This document shows positions 1 to 11,490 of a stretch of DNA of 64,000 nucleotides, piece after piece. The notes beneath the pieces were generated by a model. It had not been told where the DNA came from, ran no database searches, and saw only the letters and a list, made by a program, of their open reading frames with translations. Within the stretch, counting starts at the first letter, position 1; the number at the start of each line of letters is the position of its first letter. A program made the position numbers and the translations under genes. Location: assembly GCA_004009845.1 (NCBI GenBank), contig RMBW01000080.1, positions 80,867 to 144,866 of the forward strand, read 5' to 3'. The DNA comes from Davidsoniella eucalypti. Its lineage: Eukaryota; Ascomycota; Sordariomycetes; Microascales; Ceratocystidaceae.

Positions 1-2076
1 GGGCGATACTTTCGGGTCGAGTAGCTTTGAGAATCTCTCGCTCGTGGAATGAGATGCCGAACACATTGTTATAGTCGAGATCTAGCGGAAGTAGCATGTT
101 CTCCTCTCGTTCGAGTGACTTGCGCCATGAGATCTGGGAGTCCATGTAGGGCGCATACACAGCTTCAATGCCCACACGTCTCTGTATATCTGGCGAGTAG
201 TTTGCAATCTGTGGAATGTAATCTACAAGTCTCTCGAGACCGGAATTAGGTGTGCATAAGACTTCGAGTGCTGAACGTCTCTGTGTATCGTGGCGTACAT
301 TGAAGCCACGCTTGATCCATTCTTGGGGTGACAGGCGGAAGGCACCTAGCGTCTCGAGAAGCCCGTTGATAAGGCTCTGATCGTTGCTGAACTTGGCCCA
401 TCTATCGTCAGATACAATGCCGGCTTTCCGTCCGAGTGGCGTCATTCTAGTGTCAGCATTATCAGAGCGGGAGCTGATTCGATATTCACTGCGGGTCGTG
501 AACATGCGGTATGGCTCTGATACGCCCTTGGTGATGAGATCGTCAATCATGACTCCAATATAACCGTCAGAGCGGGATAGAGTCAACTGGGAAAGACCTA
601 GAGCGGATCTTCCGGCGTTGGTTCCGGCAATAACTCCTTGGCCAGCTGCTTCTTCATAGCCGGTAGTTCCGTTGATTTGACCAGCTAGGAAAAGGCCGCT
701 GATGGCCTTGGTTTCGAGTGTGGATTTGAGGCTACGGGGATCAACGTAATCGTATTCGACACCGTAGCCGGGCTGTAACATGACGGCATCTTCTAGGCCG
801 TATATAGTTTTCAAGAGCCGTTCTTGGGCTTCAGCTGGTATCGTCATAGACAGTCCGTTGGGATAGAAGACATCGGTATCAAAGCCTTCAGGCTCGATCC
901 ATACAAGGTGACGGTTCTTCTCGGCGAATTTGATGACTTTAGACTCTAATGAGGGGCAGTATCTAGGCCCTTTAACGGTCTCCCTGATGTGGATCGTCTT
1001 GTCGAGGTTTTCGCGAACAATATCGTGGCTTCTTTCATTAGTGTAAGTCATGAAGCACGATAATTGGTCCTTGACGGCGACGGAATCGTTGAGGAAACTA
1101 AAGGGCATTGGCGGATCATCACCAAGCTGTTCCTCGAGAAGATCGAATTTGATGCTATGCCGTGCTATTCTAGGCGGCGTCCCCGTCTTCAAACGGCCAA
1201 GTTTGAATCCGGCATTCTTGAGGGACTTGCTGAGCCCGAAGGTAGCTGCTTCGCCCATACGTCCTGATGGGTAGGCTTCTAGACCGATGTGGATTTCACC
1301 GCCTAGGAATGTTCCTGTAGTTATAACAACGCTGCGGGTATTGATCACTTCGCCAGATTCAAGTCTGATGCCAGTGATGGCGCCGTAAGAGGCGTTGGAA
1401 GTGGCGTCTTCATGGTCCACGATGATGTCTGCCGCTTTGCCTATGACAACATCGATGTTGGGATAGTTTGTGAGCTCCTCTGTCATATACCTGTTATATA
1501 GTTTGCGGTCGATTTGTGCTCGTGGGCCCTATAATGCATATTAATATGCGTCAAACGCTAGAAAAGAAACAGGAATTATGAATCGTACCCAAACAGCCGG
1601 CCCTTTGACTTTGTTCAATACTTTGAACTGAACGCCAGCCTTATCGATGATACGGCCGGAAACGCCATCTAAAGCATCGATCTCTCTCAAGATGATACCC
1701 TTTCCAATACCACCAAAACTTGGATTACAGGAGCAAACGCCGAGATTGTCAATCTTGGGCGTGATCAGGGCCGTCTTCGCGCCTGATCGAGCTGCTGCTG
1801 TACAGGCCTCGGCACCAGCATGGCCTCCTCCAATTACCACCACATCGAAGCTACAGATAATGATGGGTTGTCAGCATCTATGATAGATTTGGTGCGTCTC
1901 TAAGAAGCGATTATGAATTATAGCCTGTGTACTGTGGAGTACAGCATTATGGGGAACAGCTTGTTGATAGTCTCTTACCTGTGACCCTCCGCAATTGAAG
2001 CAAGGCCCCGTGAATATGGGATATTCCACACACGAAATCTATGTGATGATAAAAGGGAACTTCGGGCGCGCTGCAT
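1..2076 (-). CDS. MTO1: MTO1/MnmG-type mitochondrial tRNA uridine-34 modification enzyme, partial (3' end outside window)
   Basis: FAD-dependent enzyme that, with the GTPase MSS1, installs the 5-carboxymethylaminomethyl group on U34 of mitochondrial tRNAs. Exons read as 1979-2076, 1589-1850 and 1-1528; introns of 128 and 60 bp have GT-AG ends and keep phase. About 629 codons are visible and the frame is still open at the window edge. The N-terminus (residues 1-32, MQRARSSLLSSHRF...) is rich in Arg and Ser without acids, as in a mitochondrial presequence. It is followed by the dinucleotide-binding motif GGGHAGAE (about residues 40-47), CNPSFGGIGKG, GPAVWGPRAQIDR, VKGPRYCPS and the C-terminal PYMDSQ segment, all MnmG/MTO1 hallmarks. 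The ATG at 2076 was chosen because it gives the presequence joined in phase to the FAD motif. Family assignment is near certain. Confidence 0.93.
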
Positions 2077-2331
2077 AGCTTTTATCTTGATCCAGCGCTC
2101 GTATTTATATATTTATGTGGTTTTATGTCAATCTGGTCTTCGTAGCTGTTCGTTGTTTGATAGCATGGCCGATTTTTTTTTTCCTTCCGGCATACCCGAT
2201 ACATGCATAATCTATGTTACACACAAAAAGCTACAATATAACAGATATATTTACTAGGCAATCCAAAAACACCACAACAGCTATTTATAAGGAGTCAATA
2301 TCATACTTTTCAAAACTAAGTATAAAGCAGG

Positions 2332-3195
2332 TTACAAGCCAACTTCTAATTGTTGATGCCACCCCCCTAGACCTACCCTCTTAGGGTAAGCAACAGAGCT
2401 GAAACTACCTTTTCTCTTGGTGGCTGTTGAGGGTCTAATATAGCTAGCCCTCTCAAAATCAATAACCATCAAGTCATCACATTCCTCATTGTAGAGTAGA
2501 TCCTGTATTCTGATATCCCCATGACTGACGCCCAACTCTTGAAGTTTCGCAAGTTGCCAGTCAATGTTCCACCCATCAAGGCTACAAAGCCACTTGCCCC
2601 CATATGACAGCAAAAGCATATGTTTGTTGATCCTGAAATTAACACAGAGATATTGCTCCATAGCAACATCACCAAGACAAACAGGGACAACACTTCCTTG
2701 TATATCAACTAGGTGGTTGTACATGCTAGCCTCATGATGAAGCAAGCCCACATCTTGTTTCTCCACTGCCTTTCCTACCAAGGTATACCCAAATGGGTGT
2801 GCAGTGACTTTGACCAAGGAGCCAACAGCACCACGAAGGCATAAAACTTCACAGTCATTATCAAGATTGGTATCAAGCTGGGCCTTGATAGTAGTCAGGA
2901 GCTGTGACTGATTGATAGGGTGATGCTGTGTATTCCCAAAGACAGAAGAATGAGGAGAAGCAACCATCAATTTAGCTTTCAGGTGAAGTTTATAGTTAGG
3001 GCACTTCTCATCCAGTTCCCGATTTAACTTGAGGCCAAGTAGACAAGCCTGTGTGCAATATTCCGTGGGTGCAGGCCTAGTAACTAGATCAATGGTGTGT
3101 TGACTATACCCAGCTGGTTGGATGACGATGCCATGGTCATGATCACAGAGTAGACGAGAAAGAAGATGGCAGTTCGAGCATTGAAGTGGATAGTA
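2332..3195 (-). pseudogene. Fragment of a fungal protein-kinase-like gene family, probably broken
   Basis: An open frame runs from a TAG at 3196-3198 to the stop at 2332, about 288 codons. Its N-terminal part has no in-frame ATG; the first is at 2967. The C-terminal part carries kinase-fold signatures: HGDIRIQDLLYN (catalytic loop, HGD...N) and VIDFERA (DFG-like position). Upstream are a Cys-rich segment (CSNCHLLSRLL) and CTQACLLGL, which I recall from a dispersed, often transposon-associated family of kinase-like proteins in filamentous ascomycetes. The usual nucleotide-binding lobe is hard to recognise, and the stop plus missing start suggest a truncated or decayed copy. An upstream exon spliced at the TTTAG near 3196 cannot be excluded. 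Function unknown. Confidence 0.5.
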
Positions 3196-3474
3196 CTAAA
3201 TTAGTTTGTGACACGTGTATAGACTTAGGCATCAGAACGGAGTCGAGTCTGTGAGCGGCAGTGGACGCAATGCCGATGATCAAGTAAGCTACGAAGATTG
3301 TCAAGATGGAGATCTATATAGCCATGACCACGACAATGGCTACAGTGGCCATAACGATACTCAAGTCAATGTCCAGGGCAGTTGGAAAGTGTAGGAAAGG
3401 TTTCCCCAAAGCACACTCATTTATTTCGTATTATGTTAACTTTATTACTAACATTGCTCTGAAATATTACCCCC

Positions 3475-5279
3475 TTACCGGCCAGGCCATGAAGAAACCG
3501 ATTGCTGTACTTCATCCAGGAATGTTTCCGCATTGTGAATCGTAGTACCTCCGAGCACAACTCTAACTCCAGGCGAGCTAGCATTGATTGACGCAATAGT
3601 CTTAGCCTCCTCATATGTAGCACCGCCAATAATGAATACTATGATGTCCTGTGGCTTGTCGCGTGTAGAACCGTCCAGGAAGGGATACTGTTGTTCACGC
3701 AAACGACCTTTGATCAAGTTTTGAAGTGTGGCCTCAAGGGTTGGGTTATGCTGAGTATACACATTCTCAACGCCTTTCAACCCGCGTAGACCTCTAGAAC
3801 CAAGGATTCCACCGCCCTCGAATAGGTCTGTAATTCCAGCCTGGGCTTGCGGTTGGCTTAATGAGCTGTAATACTTGAGAACGCTCTCAACCAGGGCTGC
3901 TCTCATTGGTGATACACCACCCGCAGCCACAAGAAGATCAACCAGCATTGGCACCGCAGAACTAGGCAACTTGGAATAGCGCAGGGCATAAAGCGCCACT
4001 AGTGCGACCTTGGCTTCGCTTGTTACTTGCGGGTTTGGAATTAGGTTTTGTATGCTCTATGTGCAACATGATTGTTAGTCAAGGTTCATGAAGTCTAATA
4101 TATATACTTTTTTCCATGGAGATAGATAATACGTACCCGCAGATCTGAGTTGTGATTGTCGTTGCAGACAAGACTTTGCTCCAACTCACTGACTTCCAAG
4201 AGATTTTCAGCTCCTACACGTCGGCTGAGCTCTGATACCAGTGTGACGTGCTTGCTAACGTTTCCAGCAAGTTTTCGAAACTCTGGGTACTCCTCGATAA
4301 ATCGCTTCATGTCCTCGATAGAATCGAGATCTGCGCTATTCTTAGTCTTGGACTGGTACTGTTCAACATAGTCTTTGATGTTGCTGCCAAGGTCGCCAAA
4401 GTTGAGGTACATGTTCTTCTTGAAAAAGGGATCCTGGTCCTGAGACAGAACAACCTCTTTGAGCTCAGGTCTGATTTCCGGGACATCACTAAGGTCAACA
4501 CGGCCGTTCATAATGCCCATAAGATGGTGAACCATAGCCTGGTATGTCCATTGAGTAAGAAGGGGAGTAAAAGGATCCTCTCGACGGTCGAGTATTAGCA
4601 GGATAGGAGGAGTATCAACTTGGCGAAAGTCGAATAGCTGTTCTTCCTGTGTCATTTTGTATCGGACTTCACTAGCTAGTTTCTTAGCCAGGCCGCTAGT
4701 TTTGGTGTACCTTATGAGTGGCTTCTTTTTCAATGCCAATAAGACCGCTATAAGGCCTTCTGAACATCTCTGAAGAGTGTCTGGGTTCCAATGCTCTGGA
4801 CTTCCGCCCCATATCCTATGTTTAGGAAGGGCGATATCGAAGGAGAACAAATCTGGGTTAATGACGACAAAGTCGGCAAACTGTTCTTGGACCTGCTTCA
4901 CGGTCTCATGGTCGTCGGCTTCGGCAAGTCTCTCTAGTGAAGACTTCTTGACGACATTAGTGAAGAATAGAAAGTATTCTCCATACTTGGGATCTCTGAG
5001 CTCATCGATTACCATCTGGATAGATTCTGGTGATGGACGAATGAAACAGAGGCATCTAAGGTGGCGCATCTTTTCTCTGTTGGGATTGTCCAGGCGGTCG
5101 ATAAGGTAAATGTCATGAGAGAGAAGAGAAGATTGCGTTGTAGCGGTAGAAGCAATGGAAACGGTATCGCTATCCAATAGGAGAATCTTCATCTTTGAAG
5201 AGGCGGAGGCGCCGCCAGACTTCTCCCCGGCTGACACAATAGTGGCTAGATAGCCTGCCATGGCCTGCCAGACGTCCAT
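3475..5279 (-). CDS. VPS45: Vacuolar protein sorting protein 45 (Sec1/Munc18 family)
   Basis: SM protein that binds the syntaxin Tlg2/Pep12 and promotes SNARE assembly at endosomes and the trans-Golgi. Two exons, 4137-5279 and 3475-4056, with an 80-bp GT-AG intron. The product is 574 aa, the usual VPS45 length. The start MDVWQAMAGYLATIV aligns with the amphipathic first helix of the family. Typical segments follow: KILLLDSDT, ATQSxLLSHDIYLIDRLDN, HLRCLCFIRPS, GEYFLFFTNVV, LERLAEADD, PDLFSFDI, ILDRREDPFTPLLTQWTYQAMVHH, and near the end FIIGGATYEEA and VRVVLGGTTIHN. The gene diverges from MMM1 across 756 bp. Strong assignment. Confidence 0.96.
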
Positions 5280-6035
5280 TATGGGCGACTGCAGTGATTT
5301 GTTCGGTCAAGTGGGTAGATTGTAGTCAAAAGAATTCGGTGTCTCAATGTAGACAGAGATAATGGATGGAACGAGGCGAAATTGCGCTAACAAGGAGCCG
5401 AATATGATATAACCTGGAAGAGCTCACTTAGCTTTACAATAGAAGCGATTTTCAGTAAACAACAAGGCTAAGTGGGAGGCAATAACGGCCTAGAAGAAAT
5501 ATAAAAACAGAATAGGTGCTATCAATCATAAATTGGGTAATTGGCACAATGTTTTTGCTCAACGAAAGACGCACCAATAAGCAGACGTGATAAAGCTTAA
5601 GTTCATTGATGTTAAGCTTGGAGCTACGGCACGAGGGGCTGACGTAAGAAATTCGGCCCAGCGTGGCTATTTACTTAGTGGGTTATATGCATATACCGAA
5701 GCGCCTGGTATCCACTTTACACCATCATCTTCAAAAGACCATTCATTTTGCTTGCTGTGAGGACAACGACGCACACCTTGTTATTCCAAAGTCAGTTATC
5801 ACCGCCTATTTCTAGGCCTTTATCCTACTTTCTTTTCTAAGAGACCATACGATACTATGCGGAACATCTAAAATGGCCAAACTCTGCTCTGTTTGATACA
5901 CATGTGCTGATAGCTTCCGTCTCTTATTCTATTACTTCTAACTAAACATATCAACGTTCTTGACCGCAGGCACCAGGCCTCTATCTTTGGCCTGATATGG
6001 GGCATCCATCTGTTGAGACCACCCATTCTGCGATC
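5280..6035. promoter_or_regulatory. Divergent promoter region between VPS45 and MMM1
   Basis: 756 bp lie between the start codons of two head-to-head genes, so both promoters must lie here. I see no other gene and no motif that I can assign to a named factor. Confidence 0.5.
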
Positions 6036-7393
6036 ATGGCGTTATCGTTTGATGAATCTACAGTTTTGCGACAAGAACCTACGTAAGCCAACTTTCCATC
6101 AACCAGTTCTCTCTCTATATGTCGGTCAGCAGCACGAGATTAAGCTAATATGAAGCTTACACTGTCACATGCAGCCTTTCTTTTACGCAGGGACTCATAA
6201 TTGGGCAATTATCCGTGGTTCTTATACTTGCAGCTTTCATTAGATTCTTTATTTTTGGAGATGCGCCAACTCCCGAAGAAACCGCATCTCAAAGAGCCTC
6301 CGAACGCCGATCGCGGACTCTTGCGCACAAGAAGTCACTGTTGAGTGTACGGACTGCCAAAGAGAGAGGCCATCCCACGCTTAATCGCAAAAAGTCCAGT
6401 GTTCTTCGTGGGCCTACGACATTAACTATAGGATCCATCTTGAGCAAAACGTACTACAAGGCTGATAACCACCAGCCAGAAAGTCTAGATTGGTTCAATG
6501 TCCTTGTGGCCCAGATGATTGCGCAGCTGAGAAGCGATGCGCAACACGACAATGCCATCTTAGACTCGCTTACCAAGGCACTAAACGGCACTTCTCGGCC
6601 GGATTTCTTAGATGAGATTCGCGTAACTGAGCTGAGTCTGGGGGAGGACTTTCCTATCTTCAGCAATTGTCGCATTATTCCCGTTGATGAGGATGGGCTG
6701 GTCATGGCCAATACCAAGTCATTAGATGCCAGTGTGGCATCTCGCGATGGGCCACGTCTTCAGGCCCGCTTGGATATCGATCTTAGTGATATGCTTACCT
6801 TGGCGCTGGAGACCAAGATTCTAATCAACTATCCCAAAAAGCTATCAGCCGTACTTCCTGTGGCCTTGGCCGTCTCGGTCACAAGATTTAGTGGTACACT
6901 CTCCATCTCATTCATCCCAAGCAACCGGGCCCAACAAACTCCTACCATGATGGCATTCAACTTCTTAGATGACTACCGCCTAGATCTCTCTATCCGTAGT
7001 CTGCTAGGTAGTCGTTCTCGCTTGCAAGATGTCCCCAAGATTGCGCAGCTTATCGAGTCACGACTACACAAGTGGTTCGATGAACGTTGTGTCGAACCTC
7101 AATTTCAGGAGATTCCATTACCAAGTATGTGGCCACGCAAAAAGAATACCAGAGGCCCCGAGGATAGTTACACTGAAAGCTCCAACACGAGTTCTAATGC
7201 TAGTGGTAACGGCAGCAGTGGCGTCTGTAGTGGCGTCAATATCAACGCCACGGTACGATCCAGAAGTAGAGATATTACGAAGAATCTACAGGAAGTAGGA
7301 AAAAAGGAAGTTGATACTGAGCAGGATGCAAGAGGCTCGGATATTGGTCAAAATGACACACTTCGCATGCGACGGAGACGAGGTGATGAGTAA
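6036..7393 (+). CDS. MMM1: Maintenance of mitochondrial morphology protein 1 (ERMES complex, SMP domain)
   Basis: ER-anchored subunit of the ER-mitochondria encounter structure, which tethers the two organelles and moves phospholipids. Exons 6036-6082 and 6175-7393 (intron 92 bp); 421 aa. The first exon encodes the short luminal tail. The junction creates TLSFTQGLIIGQLSVVLILAA, the single transmembrane helix typical of Mmm1 (about residues 16-40). The SMP lipid-binding domain follows (roughly residues 85-340), with SLDWFNVLVAQMI, DFPIFSNCRI and the conserved KIAQLIESRLHKWFDERCVEP end. The last 60 residues are Ser/Asn/Arg rich and poorly conserved in the family. Start chosen because it supplies the luminal peptide and the correct phase. 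Confidence 0.95.
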
Positions 7394-7540
7394 CGGTACA
7401 TATGTAGATCAAAGGAGTATATTTGTTACATGTTGTTATATTGCTTTCTTGCGCATATTTAACGCGTCTCTAGAACCGTCTCTATGTGCTGGTTTATATC
7501 TAGACCCGTGTCATCTTACATGTACTACCAGCTAAATCCA

Positions 7541-8609
7541 TCAATATATCCCATTGGGGCTGTATGAGAGTGACCAGAGGTTAGAGTGCCACGCCCAAGC
7601 TCCGGTCACCAAGATGATGTAGTAAATCGCAGTCCAAGCTCTGACGGACCATGATGTCGAAGGCGTGTCCCACGGCAGCCAGTAAGGCGCAACAGTTCCC
7701 CAGAGACGAGGCAGTCCTAGCGAATTGCACTGTGTATGCAATAGTGTTACAGCCAGAAAACTACGGCTTCTCAGGAACATGAAAGTTGCCAGAGCTCCAA
7801 AGACAGAAGTGAATGCAAATTGCACGGCAGAGCGCAGCAGCGCCATGACTAGAGAGGTTCGCGGGTTGCTGATACGAAATTCATAGAAGTGGTGGACGTG
7901 AGCCAGGCCAAAGATGACAGGTGTGACGAATATAATTTTAGCAGGCGATAGTCCGGCCAGAACGAATAGTGGTACAGCAGCTGATCTAAACAGAGCTTCC
8001 TCAGTTGCAGGGCCCTTTAAAGTGCATATTGTTAGAGGCGTTCTAAATATCCACAGGCTTTGGGCGGGCGCTAATAATAGCGCAATGGATACAGATATAA
8101 CCACCGATAAGCCGGGTTTTTAATGCACACTTACAATTACAAGATTTCGCCAGTTGCTCAGGCTAGACCAGACAGAGCGCTGAGCAGAGCGGCTAGCCAA
8201 TACTTTCCAGCGGCCATCAAGGACCAGAGTCTCGAAAATAGGGCCGGCAAACAGCATCGAGTTGAGCAGTAACACCTGGGCGGTTTCTCTCAGCCCAGTT
8301 GGCCAGTAGCCCATCATGGCGAGGCCATCCTTGCCGGCCCGTTCGATTATCAGATAGCTAGACACAGTACACGCTACGGTAGATATTGAAACGGCCACCA
8401 TCCGACTCTTCATGACGCTGGGATGGTCTCTATTCAGAAGCCGAGATGGCCGTGTCTTCTTCGTCGCATAGAGGGGCGCTACGTAGGCGACCGTATAAGC
8501 AACCTTTCGAAGTGTTAGCTACAGAACCCTATGCTATGACAGATACAGGCGGTTGTTTGGGCAGTTGAAACTTGGGTAGTTGTCTATGGGCCCCTGTAAA
8601 TAGCGCCAT
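7541..8609 (-). CDS. RCE1: CAAX prenyl protease 2 (ER membrane glutamic-type intramembrane protease)
   Basis: Removes the -AAX tripeptide from prenylated CAAX proteins such as Ras and a-factor-like pheromone precursors, in the ER membrane. Exons 8547-8609, 8135-8503 and 7541-8014; introns 43 and 120 bp; 300 aa. The catalytic motif RNLVIGPATEEALFRS is created exactly across the second splice junction, giving the EE...R motif. It is followed by IFGLAHVHHF (first essential His) and LLHTQCNSLGLPRLW (second His), all expected for Rce1. Several hydrophobic segments surround these motifs. The 43-bp first intron is very short but has GT-AG ends and a GCTAAC branch site. Converges with MMM1 over 147 bp. 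Confidence 0.92.
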
Positions 8610-11490
8610 AGTGGCTCGAGGGATGTGTGGGTGTGGCTGGTGTTGCAGCGTTCGTCCGAGACGATCAAGACAATGAATGTGGCAGACAAAGACCACAAGC
8701 AAGCAAGGTGTTGGAGAGTGAAGACACAGTCTTGCCTTGAAACTGCAGTAAATCCATGTCTACGGAATTACTTGGAAAATAGCAAAGAAGCGGCATATCA
8801 ACGACCGAGCAGGAAGCAACTTACCAAGAGGAGAGACGCAGCTGCCGGCGTCAAGGAAGGAAAGCTGACCGGTGCCATGGCTGAAGCTGATGATAAGGCC
8901 AGTGGTTTCCTCAGTGTTGTTGTTGTTTTTGTTGTTGTTTATGTCGACTTCAAATATAAACATATGCCAACGGCATAAATAAACAGTGGCGTATTTAGAG
9001 TGATGACAGGCAATTGACGATATTAGAAGTAGTGAGCATCAATGCAGGGTCTTCTTTTTTTATTTTCCTTCTTTCTAGTGATGGATCAAAGACACAAATA
9101 AATGACCATCAGGAACAGCTCAACCAGGGGATCAAGAGGCTTTGGCGCCAGTCGAAATTACTGGCTGCAGGTTCTGCTGCAACTTGCTGCACGAAGATGG
9201 AGTCTGACTCGGGCGGTGCTTGCATATACATACAGAATATATGGCTTCTAAGGTGGAATCAATCAAGAATCAAGAGGTGAAATGAGACTTGGCCCCGGTC
9301 TGTGTGGAAAAGGAGCAACACAGGGACGATCTTGTAGCTTGATATACAGCTAACTAAAGAGAACAGAGTGTATCAGAACACGATAACATGCAGGCGATGT
9401 CTGGGGACTGCGATGATGCCAATTTATAAGATGCAAGAAGCCAGGCCTGGATAAAGCAGTGTGTGGACTACTAGATCATAGGGAGAAAAAGCCATTGTTC
9501 TTGGAATGGGCTGGTGAGAACCCTTAATATTGTTCTCGAGATGCTAGCAAAGATAAGCTAAAAACAAGTATTTTTATTTTTATTATTTTTAATATTGTCA
9601 TCTTTTGAGCACATAGGGTTAGACATACAGGGTTAACGCACAGTCCTCGAACAACCTGCCATTAGAATTGTTCTTTTTTTTCTCCTTCTTATCATTTTCA
9701 TTGGGTCGCCCCAACACCGTTGAAAGGCCGGGGAACCCATATCTCAAAGACCCCCAGATCCCGTTCGCAAAAACTGGACGTGTTGAAGGAGAACATCGGC
9801 TTTTGCGAAAGATCGTGTCGTCTCCCTCTGGCCAGGAACCCAAGTCAAGCAGCGCCCTTAGCTAGCGTGCCAAACCCAAGATCTTCCACCCAGATATCCA
9901 AGCTTAGAAGAATAGCAGTAGACGGTGTCAGTATATGTACATACAATACATACTGACAAAACTATATGTGGTCATCCTATAGCTGGCTGGGTTGATGATG
10001 TAAGTTTGTTTTGTGTGCAGTGCGAGGCCGCATAAATGGCAATAACCGAGACATATGAGGGCTAATATGGGATCCGATGTTTTCTTCGCAAAAATTAATA
10101 AACAAGATTTCTCTTCTTTAGAATCTATAGAAGCATAATGTTATCTTATTGGTGCCATTTCGGCCCCCTTTTGTGCTTATAGAACATATTTTAAGCAATT
10201 GAGTCTTATCAGCAGTCTTTCTTAGCCAAATGCTGAAACGAAACCTGCAGTTCTCCTGCAGAAATGAACTCACAAACACACCCTTGAGAACGACACTGTG
10301 GTATATTCTCGATGACCAAGTAGCCATTCACATTGACTAAACTGCTGAAAACCGCCGAACAGAACGCAGAGGAAGGCCGCCACTAGGCACAGCTCACACG
10401 CATAGGCAAGGGAGCTTCTCTTCCAGTAGCCGTATTGGGCGCTGAAAGACAAGAAGGCAACAGAACAAGAGAAACTTGAACATGGCTTAGCCATCTGCAC
10501 AGATCCACAGCATTCAAATGGTATGGTACAGAAGTGGATGGGACGGACAATACTGCGTCCTTGTAGCCTGCAGCAAGACCAGACGGCTTTCCCAAGGATA
10601 AAATCCTCTCCATTACCACACCGCAACTATATTCCCTGCAACAGAACGGGGACTCCCCCATGTCCAATGTGAGCTGCTCTTGTATTTCTCTGTACCTTTT
10701 GAGCTCTTTTGGGCTTCCTTGAGCCAAACCGTGCCTGATTCCTATCCAGCCACCCTACAGAAAGCTAGATACATCGTAGTGCAACACTCACCATATTGGT
10801 GCGAGGGAAAGAGGTGCATGATGGGAAGAAGCAGGGAGTTGCAAACGATTAGAGGGAAGGGAATGAAATGGAGTTGAAAAGAGAGTCATCAAAGACATGT
10901 ATCTGTAAGTGACATACATATGTACACATATCAAATCTCGTTCATGCAAAGATGCTAGGCTGTTCGTCTGCTTTAGCAGGTTTCCAGAAAAAAAAAAAAA
11001 ACTCTAGACTCTGGGCACGAAGTAGACCGAGGGTAAATCAGAGCGCGGTTCACTCGACAGACACGTCTCTGCTACTAAATTTCTTCAAAGGCCCCTTCCT
11101 TTCTGACATATAGCTGTAGTATGTAATCCCACATAGTTGAGTATCTACATCTTATACTCTCCTATCTACATGTCAACCACCCCTAGCAAAAATAATGGCT
11201 GGGGTATCAGGCGAGTGAGGAATAACAGACAAGGAAGAACAGATAGAAAGAAAAAAAAGAAAAATAAGCACTGGCAGAATTCTGGCGGCCACTCTTAAGG
11301 CATGGTATAGTAGTAGCGCCAGTCTCTGAAGTCTGTGAGTTTGTGTCTGTGTACGTGCGTGTGTGATTATGATATATGGACAATGGCGCAAAGGCACCGC
11401 GTATATATGTAGTAAGGAAGATAGAGTAGGAGAATAACGAGAAAAATCAAGAAAAAAAGGCTGGACATCCGTGATCAAGGTATCGATTAG
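8610..11490. other. Gene-free interval upstream of RCE1
   Basis: Only short, mutually contradictory reading frames are present, with low-complexity Val runs and no recognisable domain. I also see no tRNA-like or CRISPR-like structure. A GC-richer patch at about 9705-9900 stands out from its surroundings but has no coding signal that I can defend. Confidence 0.5.

Noticed and set aside
8625..8978. 117-codon frame on the + strand upstream of RCE1
   Set aside because: Low-complexity Val/Phe end produced by TTG/GTT repeats, no domain, and it overlaps the RCE1 promoter.
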